From: an uncultured Alkaliphilus sp.
GTDB taxonomy: Bacteria; Bacillota; Clostridia; Peptostreptococcales; Natronincolaceae
NCBI GenBank assembly: GCA_938074565.1
Contig: CALJEQ010000006.1
Coordinates: 434,001-498,000, forward strand
Reading direction: 5' to 3'
Length of the DNA stretch: 64,000 nt
Part shown: one piece after another, positions 26,401 through 35,437 of the stretch
How positions within the stretch are numbered: position 1 is the stretch's first letter
How the letters are laid out: every line of letters begins with the position of its first letter
Position numbers and translations under genes: made by a program
Notes under the pieces: model-generated
The model's input: the letters and a program-made list of their open reading frames with translations, nothing else
Databases searched by the model: none
Told to the model about the DNA's origin: nothing

Positions 26401-26934
26401 ATGATGAAAAATAAAATTAAAAAAATGGCTATTGTTGCTTCAGCTTTTATGTTATTATCAATTCCAATGTCGTTTGCCAGTGAAGTAGTAGAAAGTAATT
26501 TTGATGATGTTCAACCAATGGTGTCACAAATTACTAACAAAATTAATTTTAATAAAGTAAATGTATTTAAAGGTGAAACGCTAACTTATACTGCTGAAGT
26601 AGAATTTGGTAATTTTGCAATGACAAATCCATTTACTTCCTGTATGGATATTGCTATTAATTACAACGTGTTTGAAAAACCATCAATAGGTTCCAATAAT
26701 ACGGGACAAACAGTTAGCTACTCTTATTTGTCTTCTGATAGTAAAATTAATGCACCGTCTTGGTCTTGGCAATCTGGTACTAAATGGTTCTATGTACCAA
26801 AAACATGGACTGTTTCAGGTACTGCCAAAGTAAGATCAAATTCAGTGGCTTCTGGTAGTAGTTTTGTTGGTCAAAAAGATAAAACTTGGAACTCTTCAGG
26901 TTATGATGCATTTGCAACAGTTTATGTAAAATAG
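26401..26934 (+). CDS. Exported protein of unknown function, 177 residues
   Basis: I do not recognise a family. A clear signal peptide (MMKNKIKKMAIVASAFMLLS to about SFASE) is followed by a mature part of about 150 residues that looks beta-rich, with many Ser, Thr, Asn and aromatic residues (SWSWQSGTKWFYVPKTWTVS) and a single cysteine (TSCMD). The alternating hydrophobic pattern suggests an immunoglobulin-like or jelly-roll secreted domain. ATG 26401 follows AAAGGGTGG. The next gene encodes a membrane protein on the same strand behind a weak terminator; a functional link is possible but unproven. Confidence 0.8.
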   Translation: MMKNKIKKMAIVASAFMLLSIPMSFASEVVESNFDDVQPMVSQITNKINFNKVNVFKGETLTYTAEVEFGNFAMTNPFTSCMDIAINYNVFEKPSIGSNNTGQTVSYSYLSSDSKINAPSWSWQSGTKWFYVPKTWTVSGTAKVRSNSVASGSSFVGQKDKTWNSSGYDAFATVYVK

Positions 26935-26946
26935 TAAATAAATACT

Positions 26947-26986
26947 AACGCTCAAGTCTTATATTTAATTGAGGCTTGGGCGTTTT
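26947..26986 (+). terminator. Terminator of the exported-protein gene
   Basis: AACGCTCAAG (26947-26956) pairs with CTTGGGCGTT (26975-26984) with one G-T pair, followed by TT. Confidence 0.75.
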
Positions 26987-27022
26987 ATAAAGTATATAGT
27001 CTTATGAAAAGGAGATAATAAT

Positions 27023-27943
27023 GTGAAAAATTTAGGGAAATTTATACTATTAACGTTAATTCTATTTATCTCAACTGCATTATTTACCGTAGGCTATTTA
27101 GAATACAAAAACATTGGGTACAATAATTGTTTTCAGTACGATTTTATAGTTACTGGACCTATCACAGAAGACGAGTATACTAGTTTCAGTAGTTTAGGTA
27201 TTGTAAAGGGGGTTTTTGAGACAAGACCTCTATATGTAATGAATAATAATAAAGCAGCTGAAATTTTTAAAGTAACTTATTACAATAATGAAACTGAGAC
27301 ATTGTTACCCTATTCAGAGGAAATAATTTATCATGAGGATGAAAAAAAAATAATTTATAGTGGAATTGATTATATAACTGCTTCAAGTCTTAACGTGAAA
27401 ATAGGGGATACTCTATTATTGGTTTATGATGAAGCGTTGACTATTCCAATAAAGGTTGATACAATTTTTTACTCGGCAGGAGAATTGACAAGATCTGTTT
27501 GGACTAGGTCAGAGGAATTTAAAAATGTTGTAGAGGGTAAAAAATACAATTATACAAAAGTATTTATAAAAGCTAATGAAAATCTTCCTATATTAAAGGA
27601 GAAGTTAGAAAAATATATTAATGAAGTAAATAGTGAATTAAACCTCTATTCTAATGATGACTTAGTTAATAATGCTAAATCAAATTTTAAGTCAACTCTA
27701 GTATATGTTGTAGTTGCAATCATATTTTCTTTAATAGGTTATTTGTATTTAACTAATATAATTAGTAAAAAACTAATCATATTGAGCTTTATTATATGTA
27801 ATCTTTCTATACTTTTATTAAAATTAGATTATTTATTTAAGAGTACTTATTATGTAATATTGCTAATTCAATTTGTTATTATTTTATTAAAATTGCTTTT
27901 AAAACATAGAACTGAATTAATTCATATGCAAAAAACAAGTTGA
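27023..27943 (+). CDS. Membrane protein of unknown function, permease-like topology
   Basis: A 306-residue protein. One N-terminal membrane helix (7-26) is followed by about 185 extracytoplasmic residues, then three or more closely spaced helices from about residue 222 to the C-terminus. This recalls a truncated MacB-type ABC permease (one helix, periplasmic-core domain, several helices), but I see no family motif and no ATPase partner nearby. GTG 27023 is the start: the ATG at 27021 is out of frame and followed directly by a stop. GGAGATAAT supplies the ribosome site. Confidence 0.7.
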   Translation: MKNLGKFILLTLILFISTALFTVGYLEYKNIGYNNCFQYDFIVTGPITEDEYTSFSSLGIVKGVFETRPLYVMNNNKAAEIFKVTYYNNETETLLPYSEEIIYHEDEKKIIYSGIDYITASSLNVKIGDTLLLVYDEALTIPIKVDTIFYSAGELTRSVWTRSEEFKNVVEGKKYNYTKVFIKANENLPILKEKLEKYINEVNSELNLYSNDDLVNNAKSNFKSTLVYVVVAIIFSLIGYLYLTNIISKKLIILSFIICNLSILLLKLDYLFKSTYYVILLIQFVIILLKLLLKHRTELIHMQKTS

Positions 27944-27977
27944 ATCCTCAAATAAAATTCATATAAAAATTACAATA

Positions 27978-28018
27978 AAAGTCAGTCTCTTCTCAAATAA
28001 AAGGGTACTGGCTTTTAC
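27978..28018 (+). terminator. Terminator after the permease-like gene
   Basis: AAAAGTCAGT pairs with ACTGGCTTTT with one G-T pair across a roughly 19-base loop. Confidence 0.6.
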
Positions 28019-28052
28019 AGCAACGGAGAAAATGGAGTATTCTATTAATACA

Positions 28053-28087
28053 AAAATGAGACCATAATTTTTATATAGCCTCATTTT
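28053..28087 (-). terminator. Terminator of the minus-strand 28113 gene
   Basis: On the minus strand AAAATGAG pairs with CTCATTTT, followed by TTG. The stem also has the A/T symmetry to work from the other side. Confidence 0.65.
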
Positions 28088-28112
28088 CAATATGTTTAAT
28101 ACTTAAATAAAA

Positions 28113-28442
28113 CTAATCTTGCACTATCTCCAGTGCACCAGATTGTTCCATCATTTCTCTTATTCTGTTAGTGTTATGTTTGGATGTTTCCACTGCAACA
28201 ATAACTCCAGTGTCGCCTTCTAAACCCTTTATTCCACTGGCAAAGGATCGAAACTCTCCTAAACTATCCCTCTCTGTTTTAATAAATGAAATATTTTCAG
28301 CAGCTTCTTGAAAACTAGACCATTCTTCATTTTCAGATAGACTACTTACAATCATATCTTTTCTATCTAACCCAGTATTTCTTAAGCTATCAATTAAAGC
28401 GCTTACATCCCTTTTGTCGGTAAAACGACATATTAACCTCAT
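28113..28442 (-). CDS. Hypothetical protein, 109 residues
   Basis: I do not recognise a named family. The protein is small, soluble and acidic. It has an alternating strand-helix pattern (MRLICRFTDKRDVSALIDSL at the start, GVIVAVETSKHNTNRIREMM near the end) that suggests a ferredoxin-like fold, similar in style to small stress proteins of the heat-induced YflT/GsiB type. It is the last gene of a minus-strand group with a ClC channel and a DUF1657 protein, with AGGTGAT before the start. A stress-related role is inference. Confidence 0.65.
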   Translation of the reverse strand: MRLICRFTDKRDVSALIDSLRNTGLDRKDMIVSSLSENEEWSSFQEAAENISFIKTERDSLGEFRSFASGIKGLEGDTGVIVAVETSKHNTNRIREMMEQSGALEIVQD

Positions 28443-28493
28443 TAAATCACCTCCATAGTTAGTATAACCTCTCCATGGAGGGATTATATCCTT

Positions 28494-29807
28494 CTAACTT
28501 TGAATTTTTTTCTTCCCCTCAATTGTAGTTATAGTTTCTCCATTGGGTAGATTTAACATTCTACTTTTAGGTTCAAATATTTTTTGAGCAGCATAAATTC
28601 CATGATGACCAGAAAAAATATAACTAACAATACAAGCAATAAAAAAATATTCAATTCCTTTACCATCAAATAATTCAAGTGCCAAAAGAAAGCAGGAAAT
28701 AGGAGCATTTGACGCACCAGCAAATACTGATATTAAACCTAACGCAGCTAGAAAAGATATAGGCATATTAAAAAAAGGCGCTAATGTATTTCCTAAGGTA
28801 GCACCAACAAAGAACAGTGGAATAACTTCTCCACCACGAAAGCCAGTCCCCATCGTTATGGCAGTAAATATTATTTTTGCTAAAAATGCGAAGGGAGGGA
28901 CTTTCCCTTCAAAGGATCTTTCAACCATTGGTAAACCACGGCCTAGATAATCCCTAGAACCGATAAGGTAGACTAAAGCTAAAATGATTATTCCACCAAC
29001 AAAACCTCTTAACATTAAATTTTTTAAATATTTCTCTGAATATTGCTTTATGCTGTGTCTTAGTTGGCTGTAAATTACACTAGAGAAACTAAAAATAATA
29101 GAAACAATAATAATTTTTAGTATAGTTATGGCTGTTAAGTCTGGTAAACTTTTTATTATAAGATGCTCATGTTCAACTCCCCATGCTGTTGAAACGTAAT
29201 GACCAACAAAGCTTGAAACAAAACAAGGAACTAAGGCTTCATATTTCATTTTCCCTAAAGAAATCACTTCCATTCCAAAAATTGTCCCTGTTAATGGAGT
29301 ACCAAAGGCGGAACCAAAACCGCCACTTATGCCACTCATTATTAAAATTCTTTGATCTATTTCATTAACTTTAAAAACACGATTAACAGCTTCGGCTATG
29401 CTGGTTCCCATTTGTATTGCCGCCCCTTCTCTACCTGTAGAACCACCAAAAAGGTGGGTAATAAAGGTAGAAATAAATACGATGGGTCCCATTCTTAATG
29501 GAATTTTCCCTTGACCATGATGAATATGTTCTAAAATAAGGTCATTTCCTTTACGGGAATTTGCCCCATGATAGCGATATAAGTAGCCAATTACAATACC
29601 ACCTAGAGGAAGAAGAAAGATTAACATTGGATTATTTTCTCTAGTATCAGTTAAAAAATCATTTGTATTTAATAATAATGTAGATGTAGAGCCCACTAAA
29701 ATACCTATAATGCTTCCCCAAAAAGTCCATTTAACAAGGGTGGTAATAAATGTAATGTACTTTGTTTTTTCAGTGGGGCTAAAAAATTTATTTATAAGAT
29801 TTTCCAT
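28494..29807 (-). CDS. ClC-family chloride channel or proton/anion antiporter
   Basis: A 437-residue membrane protein of the prokaryotic ClC family. The selectivity-filter helices are visible as FGGSTGREGAAIQMG, FGSAFGTPLTGTIFGMEV and GTGFRGGEVIPLFFVGATLGN. The GREG motif carries the first glutamate, as in CLC exchangers. There is no C-terminal CBS pair. It moves chloride or fluoride, often coupled to protons. Ribosome site AGGAGGCAC precedes ATG 29807. It shares its operon with two small proteins. Confidence 0.92.
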   Translation of the reverse strand: MENLINKFFSPTEKTKYITFITTLVKWTFWGSIIGILVGSTSTLLLNTNDFLTDTRENNPMLIFLLPLGGIVIGYLYRYHGANSRKGNDLILEHIHHGQGKIPLRMGPIVFISTFITHLFGGSTGREGAAIQMGTSIAEAVNRVFKVNEIDQRILIMSGISGGFGSAFGTPLTGTIFGMEVISLGKMKYEALVPCFVSSFVGHYVSTAWGVEHEHLIIKSLPDLTAITILKIIIVSIIFSFSSVIYSQLRHSIKQYSEKYLKNLMLRGFVGGIIILALVYLIGSRDYLGRGLPMVERSFEGKVPPFAFLAKIIFTAITMGTGFRGGEVIPLFFVGATLGNTLAPFFNMPISFLAALGLISVFAGASNAPISCFLLALELFDGKGIEYFFIACIVSYIFSGHHGIYAAQKIFEPKSRMLNLPNGETITTIEGKKKIQS

Positions 29808-29869
29808 TTAAGTGCCTCCTTAATAGAGGAATTAAAATTATAATTAATATTTAAATATAATTTTAATTA

Positions 29870-30082
29870 TTAATTATTAAAATCTTGATATAACTGATTA
29901 TTAAGGGTTAGATATTCTAATCTGCTATTGAGAAATTGTATATGTTTATCCATATCGGACTTCATATTATTAAACATTTGTTTTACCTGTTGATCATCGG
30001 TGGAATGGGCCATCATAGCGTAATTGCCCTTGTTAGCTTCACACATTGCAACAGCCTTTTCATAATCACTTTTAACTGTCAC
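29870..30082 (-). CDS. DUF1657-family small protein
   Basis: A 70-residue helical protein. The start MTVKSDYEKAVAMCEANKGN, the central MAHSTDDQQVKQMFNNM and the ending HIQFLNSRLEYL match the pattern of DUF1657 proteins (about 68 residues), which are common in spore-formers and often lie beside SpoVA or DUF421 genes; neither is here. GTG 30082 is chosen because AAAGGAGATGATG precedes it on the minus strand. A longer frame from a TTG at 30121 would bury this site. Function is unknown. Confidence 0.75.
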   Translation of the reverse strand: MTVKSDYEKAVAMCEANKGNYAMMAHSTDDQQVKQMFNNMKSDMDKHIQFLNSRLEYLTLNNQLYQDFNN

Positions 30083-30642
30083 TTTTGCATCATCTCCTTT
30101 CATCACAGTTAGTTTAACCAATATTTTTATTATTAATGCTTAAGTAAATTAATCTAGTTATCCAGAAACTAAGTGTTAGCTGAATATATATATTATTATA
30201 AATAGAAAGTGAATCTTCACTTGTGCTGGTCATTTAATTTTAATAAATAACTGTTTTTAAGAAAAAAAACTGTAGTTTATGGTATAATAACTATATGTGT
30301 AACTAATTCTAGAAGGGGTTAAAGCTCCTAATTAGTGCAATGATCTTATGAAGAATCAGAAAGAACTTTGTGAAATTATAATAGAGTACTGTTTTTTTAT
30401 GAATAGTTTTATTAAACACAATATTAATGAGTATATTTAGTAACGTATATCATTTTTGTAAAGGAAAATACAATTATTTGTCGAATATAAAATTATGTTA
30501 ATATTCATTATTATCTAAGTAATGTTTAAATTAGCAATTTAAAATTTATTAAAGGATAAAAAGAAAAACAAACATTCTATACTTTTAGTCGTAAATATGA
30601 CTGTAGGGTGTTGAGGATGTTAGAAGGAGGAACAAAAATGCT
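30083..30642. other. Divergent intergenic region upstream of the Ter cluster
   Basis: A 560-base gap with no gene. It contains the dyad AAGTGAATCTTCACTT (30207-30222) and a bulged stem (30302-30336), in which ACTAATT and AGGGG pair with CTCCT and AATTAGT. Several AT-rich TATAAT-like hexamers are present, for example 30283-30288. I looked for a yybP-ykoY manganese riboswitch because of the metal-stress context and did not find its conserved core. Confidence 0.55.
30207..30222. promoter_or_regulatory. 16-bp dyad, possible operator
   Basis: AAGTGAATCTTCACTT has seven-base arms around a two-base centre. It lies in the divergent region between the DUF1657 gene and the Ter cluster. Confidence 0.4.
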
Positions 30643-32268
30643 ATGGGGGATGTAAATTTCAACAACCTTGCCATAAACACCATAAAATGTAAAGCTAATA
30701 GCATTTATGAAGATATTTTTGTCTTACCTAAAGATCGACGTGGGTTTGCTTATAATAAGCAATTAATGGTAATGCCCACCTATTTTTATAGGATTATTGG
30801 CATCGATGACGAAGTAAGTTATGAATTAAGACTATTAGAGCTTCATCAGAAATTGACAGAGTTTGATGGTATATATTTGAAGTTTGATAAGAGTTTAGAT
30901 CGTGCTATTCCCAATGACTTTATACAAAAAACCAATCAATACTGGAACCAGATGAGTAATGTCAATTCACCAGCAGCAGGTACCATTGTGGAGTTTACCA
31001 TTAAGCCAGAAATATTGACATCCATAAATCCTACTAAAAATAAATTGATAAAAGATAAATTGATTATTTTATTAGATGTTTTTATGGCGAATCAGAAAAA
31101 TTTAAATATTGTAAAAAATTTATATATAAAGCTACTTTATTGGATCGAAAAATATGCTATTCCCGTGTTAAGGGCATACCAGTATGGTGAAATGAATCCT
31201 AAAGTGTTGTTTTATGGAGAAATTCAAAGGGATGAAGTATACTTTTTAATTTTCTTGTCGTTGATGGGATTCGACGTCCTTTACTTTAACTCCTTTGAAG
31301 AAGGTCGATTTGATGACATCCCTAAAATAGAAGTCTACACCAATTTAATGGAATATCCTCATCGTAAGTCCCTTAAGTCCTTTCCTGTAGTTGCAAAGGT
31401 AAAGAGGCAAGAGACGGTAGCCTATAGAGCTTCTGTAGAGATAGATCACATATTACATACGGAGGATAGTGGTGTATATAAACCATGGCAGTTTGAAAAT
31501 CATGAAGTGGTGGTTAGTTCCCTTAAGACCACCTATGATGAACTGTTTATCCTTTGGAAAGAGGATGCAAGATTTAGAGAAGGCTTTAAAGCTGATAAGA
31601 ATAAAATATATGTTCCTAATATATTTGCAAAAATTAGTGGAACCTTAGCGGATATGAATGCATACTGGACTAACTTTAACTTATTGTTGGAGAAGAAAGA
31701 ATCCTCAATCTTAATTGAGAAAATTCCCTTTACTCCTTCTAGAAACTATTTAGTAAATCGTAATGTATTAAATATAGATGGGAGCCTTAACTTAGATAAG
31801 GTTAAACAATTAAATGAGTATCGATTCCATTATTTAAAGACATCAGTACAAAATTTGATTCTTAATAAGTTGAATGAGTTGATTATTTCAGAAGATTTCT
31901 TTAGCTTTCAAGTTACTGCTGAGTTTAAAACTAAGGCTTTATATACTATATTATCCTTAGATAAATCATATTTAGATTTGATTCAGAAGTTTGATTATCC
32001 TTATAATATTCCTAAAATTGTTGTTTTTGATGGGGATGAAAATACTTTCTCGATGGAAGATATTATCATTCTAACTTTTTTACATTTTGTTGGGTTTGAT
32101 ATAGCCATATTTACCCCTACAGGATATAACAATATTGAGAATGGTGTCCTTCAATCCTATTACGATGTTCATAAGTTGGAGGAGTTAAAATTTGATTTAA
32201 ATCTTGTTACACAACAGCAGAATAAAACAGGTAAACTTAAAAAAGGATTTTTGTGGTTTTTTCAATAA
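30643..32268 (+). CDS. YceG-like protein of the Ter stress cluster
   Basis: A 541-residue protein, the length of Bacillus YceG (about 537), in the same place: directly before a TelA/YceH gene and near terD genes. No enzyme motif is obvious. The sequence is soluble, mixed alpha/beta, with repeated internal themes: two stretches that end in 'FLSLMGFDVLYFNSF' and 'LTFLHFVGFDIAIFTPTG' suggest two related Rossmann-like halves. Such proteins are predicted to join TerD and TelA in a membrane-linked stress complex. ATG 30643 is 12 bases from AAGGAGG; a closer ATG at 30638 is out of frame and ends after five codons. Confidence 0.75.
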   Translation: MGDVNFNNLAINTIKCKANSIYEDIFVLPKDRRGFAYNKQLMVMPTYFYRIIGIDDEVSYELRLLELHQKLTEFDGIYLKFDKSLDRAIPNDFIQKTNQYWNQMSNVNSPAAGTIVEFTIKPEILTSINPTKNKLIKDKLIILLDVFMANQKNLNIVKNLYIKLLYWIEKYAIPVLRAYQYGEMNPKVLFYGEIQRDEVYFLIFLSLMGFDVLYFNSFEEGRFDDIPKIEVYTNLMEYPHRKSLKSFPVVAKVKRQETVAYRASVEIDHILHTEDSGVYKPWQFENHEVVVSSLKTTYDELFILWKEDARFREGFKADKNKIYVPNIFAKISGTLADMNAYWTNFNLLLEKKESSILIEKIPFTPSRNYLVNRNVLNIDGSLNLDKVKQLNEYRFHYLKTSVQNLILNKLNELIISEDFFSFQVTAEFKTKALYTILSLDKSYLDLIQKFDYPYNIPKIVVFDGDENTFSMEDIIILTFLHFVGFDIAIFTPTGYNNIENGVLQSYYDVHKLEELKFDLNLVTQQQNKTGKLKKGFLWFFQ

Positions 32269-32298
32269 GAGTAATAATTATATTTGGAGGGATTTAAA

Positions 32299-33372
32299 AT
32301 GAGTGAAATATTAGAGGTACACGAAATTGATCTTGATAAAAAAGCGCTTGAGGTAGCAAATAGGGTAAAGTCATCACCTGAAATACAAAAACTAGCAACA
32401 CAATTAGATATTAGAAATGCTCAATCTATTATGTCTTTTGGACAAGAAACAGCTGTTGAAATTTCAAAATTTAGTGATAGGATATTATCTTCTATTAGTA
32501 ATTCTTCTGTTGAGGATAGTGGTAAGATGCTACAACAGTTAAATTCTATTATGTCAAAGTTTGATCCTAAAGATTTTATAGATGAAAAACAAGGATTGTT
32601 AAGTAAAATTTTTAACAAGGTTAAAAATGACATCAATAAACTCTTAGCAAAGTACCAAACTATGGATAAGGAAATCTCAAAAGTATATGTAGAAATTAAA
32701 CAATATGAAGGTGAAATAAACAAAACTAATCTTATGTTGGAAGAAATGTTTGAAAAAAACCTAATATATTATGAAAATCTAGAAAAATATATTCAAGCAG
32801 GGTATATTATATTAGATAATATGAAAAGTAATGTTATTCCTCAATTGGAGCAAAAGGCTGCTGCTGGACAACAAATAGATAGCATAAATTTACAAAACGC
32901 ACTTCAAGCACTGGAAATGGTAGATCAAAGAGTACAAGATCTAGAGATGGCTAAAATGGTATCATTACAAACAGCACCCCAAATTAAATTAATTCAAAGG
33001 GGTAACTATAATCTATTAAGAAAAATTGGTAGTGCCTTTGTAATAACTATACCAGTATTTAAGTCTGGTTTAATACAAGCTATCGCAATAAAAAGACAAA
33101 AAATACAAGCTGAAGCAATGAAGGCGTTGGATGAAAAAACCAATGAAATGTTATTAAGAAACGCCCAAAATATTGCCAGTAACTCTGTAGATATAGCCAG
33201 ACTAACCTCAGGCTCTAGTATTAAGGTAGAAACATTAGAAAAGACATTTGAAACCATTATGAAGGGTATTGAAGAAACAAAACAAATAGAGGTGGAGAAT
33301 AGACAAAATCGTGAAGATGGTAGAAAACGATTATTGGAGTTACAAAACAAGTTAGAAAAAAGTAATAATTAA
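32299..33372 (+). CDS. Toxic anion resistance protein TelA/YceH family
   Basis: A 357-residue, almost all-helical protein of the TelA family (YceH in Bacillus, 363 residues). Conserved features are the segment SIMSFGQETAVEISKFSDRI, long heptad-like helices through the middle, and the phrase QNALQALEMVDQRVQDLE. Named for tellurite resistance, but thought to act in a membrane stress complex with TerD proteins. ATG 32299 follows GGAGG at 32286-32290. It is 30 bases downstream of the YceG-like gene and 65 bases before the first terD. Confidence 0.88.
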   Translation: MSEILEVHEIDLDKKALEVANRVKSSPEIQKLATQLDIRNAQSIMSFGQETAVEISKFSDRILSSISNSSVEDSGKMLQQLNSIMSKFDPKDFIDEKQGLLSKIFNKVKNDINKLLAKYQTMDKEISKVYVEIKQYEGEINKTNLMLEEMFEKNLIYYENLEKYIQAGYIILDNMKSNVIPQLEQKAAAGQQIDSINLQNALQALEMVDQRVQDLEMAKMVSLQTAPQIKLIQRGNYNLLRKIGSAFVITIPVFKSGLIQAIAIKRQKIQAEAMKALDEKTNEMLLRNAQNIASNSVDIARLTSGSSIKVETLEKTFETIMKGIEETKQIEVENRQNREDGRKRLLELQNKLEKSNN

Positions 33373-33437
33373 TGAAAATTGGTAATAATAGTTGATAATT
33401 GTATACAAATATAAAAGAAAAGAAGGAAGGTATTATT

Positions 33438-34019
33438 ATGGCAATTAGTTTGAGTAAAGGTCAAAAAGTTGAATTAACAAAGGGAAATCCAGGACTTAGT
33501 AAAATTATAGTAGGTCTGGGATGGGATATTAATAAATATGACGGAGGCTCACAATTTGATTTAGACACAGCGGCTTTTTTATTAGGAGAATGGGGAGCTG
33601 TAACAGGTGATTCGGATTTTGTATTTTACAATAATTTAATGCATCCATCTAATTCAGTACAACATTTGGGAGATAACTTAACAGGTGAAGGAGATGGGGA
33701 TGACGAGCAAGTTAAGGTTGATTTAAGTAAAGTACCTGCTAACGTACACCGTATTGCCTTTACCGTAACAATTCATGATGCTGAACAACGGGCGCAAAAT
33801 TTTGGACAAGTTTCCAACTCTTATATTAGAATATTTAAAGAAGACACAGGAGAAGAACTAATCCGTTATGATTTAGGGGAAGACTTTAGTGTTGAAACTG
33901 CCCTTACAGTGGGAGAACTCTATCGTCATGGTGCTGAATGGAAATTCAATGCCATTGGTAGCGGGTTCCAAGGTGGATTATCAGCCCTTTGTCAAAATTT
34001 TGGAATTAGCTTAGCTTAA
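33438..34019 (+). CDS. terD: TerD-family calcium-binding stress protein (first paralogue)
   Basis: A 193-residue TerD domain protein. Family features: start [32 protein letters not shown], the acidic calcium loops [10 protein letters not shown] and [37 protein letters not shown] and the ending [18 protein letters not shown]. Two calcium ions bind such loops in known TerD structures. ATG 33438 follows GGAAGG; an upstream ATG at 33399 has no proper site. It is one of three paralogues in this operon, closest to the copy at 35438. Confidence 0.95.
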   Translation: MAISLSKGQKVELTKGNPGLSKIIVGLGWDINKYDGGSQFDLDTAAFLLGEWGAVTGDSDFVFYNNLMHPSNSVQHLGDNLTGEGDGDDEQVKVDLSKVPANVHRIAFTVTIHDAEQRAQNFGQVSNSYIRIFKEDTGEELIRYDLGEDFSVETALTVGELYRHGAEWKFNAIGSGFQGGLSALCQNFGISLA

Positions 34020-34041
34020 ATAAGTTAAAGGGGGAGAAATA

Positions 34042-34725
34042 ATGGAGTATAAAATACTATATGAACAAGCCTTTCCTATCGTGGAAGTTAAACTACAAAA
34101 AGGCGAAAGCTTGAAGGCAGAATCTGATGCTATGGTTTCCATGTCGCCAACTGTAGATTTAAATGGTAAAATGGAAGGTGGCTTATTAAAAGGATTAGGA
34201 AGAATGCTGGCAGGAGAAAAATTCTTTTTTCAGACTCTTATTGCCAATAGAGGAAATGGTCAAGTTCTTTTAGCACCTTCTATCCCTGGCACAATAACAG
34301 ATATAACTTTAGATGGTTCCTATGGTCTATGTGTACAAAAAGATGGCTTTTTAGCAGCCACAGAACATATTGAAGTATCTACTCAAATGCAGAATCTTAC
34401 TAGAGGATTATTTTCAGGAGAAGGCTTTTTTATTCTAAAAATAAGTGGAAGAGGCACAGCCTTTATTAATTCTTACGGAGCGATTCACCCAATTAACTTA
34501 GAAGCGGGAGAAGAGGTAATTATTGATAATGCCCATTTGGTAGCATGGCCTGATTATATGAGCTACAAGATTGAAAAGGCTTCAAAGGGTTGGGTGTCCA
34601 GCTTTACTTCAGGAGAAGGTTTAGTTTGTCGATTTACAGGACCTGGGACTGTGTTGATTCAAACCAGAAATCCTAAAGGGTTTGGTTCATGGATACAGCA
34701 ATTCATTCCTGTTAATAATAAGTAA
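34042..34725 (+). CDS. AIM24/TIGR00266-family protein
   Basis: A 227-residue beta-rich protein of the AIM24 family. Typical phrases are the start MEYKILYEQAFPIVEVKLQK, ESDAMVSMSPTVDLNGKMEGG, LFSGEGFFILKISGRGTAFINSYG and LVCRFTGPGTVLIQTRNP. The fold is a double-stranded beta helix related to tryptophan RNA-binding attenuator-like proteins. These genes often stand inside terD clusters, as here; the molecular role is unknown. GGGGGAG precedes the start, 22 bases after terD. Confidence 0.9.
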   Translation: MEYKILYEQAFPIVEVKLQKGESLKAESDAMVSMSPTVDLNGKMEGGLLKGLGRMLAGEKFFFQTLIANRGNGQVLLAPSIPGTITDITLDGSYGLCVQKDGFLAATEHIEVSTQMQNLTRGLFSGEGFFILKISGRGTAFINSYGAIHPINLEAGEEVIIDNAHLVAWPDYMSYKIEKASKGWVSSFTSGEGLVCRFTGPGTVLIQTRNPKGFGSWIQQFIPVNNK

Positions 34726-34759
34726 AACCTTTCAAAACTCATTTAGGGGGGAATTATAG

Positions 34760-35371
34760 ATGGCAATTAATTTACAAAAAGGGCAAAAAATAGATTTAAC
34801 AAAGGGAAATGCCGGTTTATCTGAAATTATGGTTGGGTTAGGTTGGGACTCAGCTAATCAAAACAATTCTGGTTCTGGAATATTTGGAAAACTTTTCGGT
34901 GGTGCTCAAGCACCTAATATAGATTGTGATGCTTCTGTATTAATGCTAAATGAAAATGATAAATTGGTTAATAATAAAAATTTAATCTATTTCGGAAACC
35001 TTAAAAGTAACTGTGGTAGTGTAAGACATACTGGTGATAATTTAACTGGAGACGGTGATGGAGATGATGAAGAAATCATCGTTAATTTACAGAAAGTACC
35101 ACCAAATATTAATAAGCTAGTATTTGTTGTTAATATTTATGATTGTATTAAAAGAAATCAACATTTTGGTATGATTAATAATGCATATATTCGAGTTATT
35201 AATATGTCAAATAAACAAGAACTAATTAGATTTAATTTGACAGAAGATCATTCTGGAAAAACCACTCTTATAGTGGGGGAAATATATAGACATGGCAACG
35301 AATGGAAGTTTGCAGCCATAGGGCAAGGAACACAAGATACTTCTCTTAGTGAGATTATTAAAAAGTACTAG
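34760..35371 (+). CDS. TerD-family protein (second, divergent paralogue)
   Basis: A 203-residue TerD domain protein that differs from its two sisters. After GLGWDSANQ it carries an insertion rich in Gly, Ser and Asn (roughly residues 28-46). The first acidic loop reads IDCDASVLMLN in place of FDLDASAF, with Cys replacing Leu, and the C-terminus ends early without the GFQGGL signature. The second calcium loop [15 protein letters not shown] is intact. This resembles YceC/TerX-like divergent members that accompany canonical TerD and may form mixed complexes. GGGGGG precedes ATG 34760. Confidence 0.9.
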   Translation: MAINLQKGQKIDLTKGNAGLSEIMVGLGWDSANQNNSGSGIFGKLFGGAQAPNIDCDASVLMLNENDKLVNNKNLIYFGNLKSNCGSVRHTGDNLTGDGDGDDEEIIVNLQKVPPNINKLVFVVNIYDCIKRNQHFGMINNAYIRVINMSNKQELIRFNLTEDHSGKTTLIVGEIYRHGNEWKFAAIGQGTQDTSLSEIIKKY

Positions 35372-35437
35372 TCTTACTAAGGTTTGATAATAAATTTATG
35401 GAATGTAAATTATGAGTAATGAAAGGGGATAGAAGAA

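Noticed and set aside
27023..27943. ABC transporter permease for an export system
   Set aside because: The topology is suggestive but there is no ATPase gene nearby and no permease signature, so only a cautious description is given.
30083..30642. A yybP-ykoY manganese riboswitch before the Ter cluster
   Set aside because: The conserved core of that class is not present, despite the suggestive context and one GGGG-containing stem.
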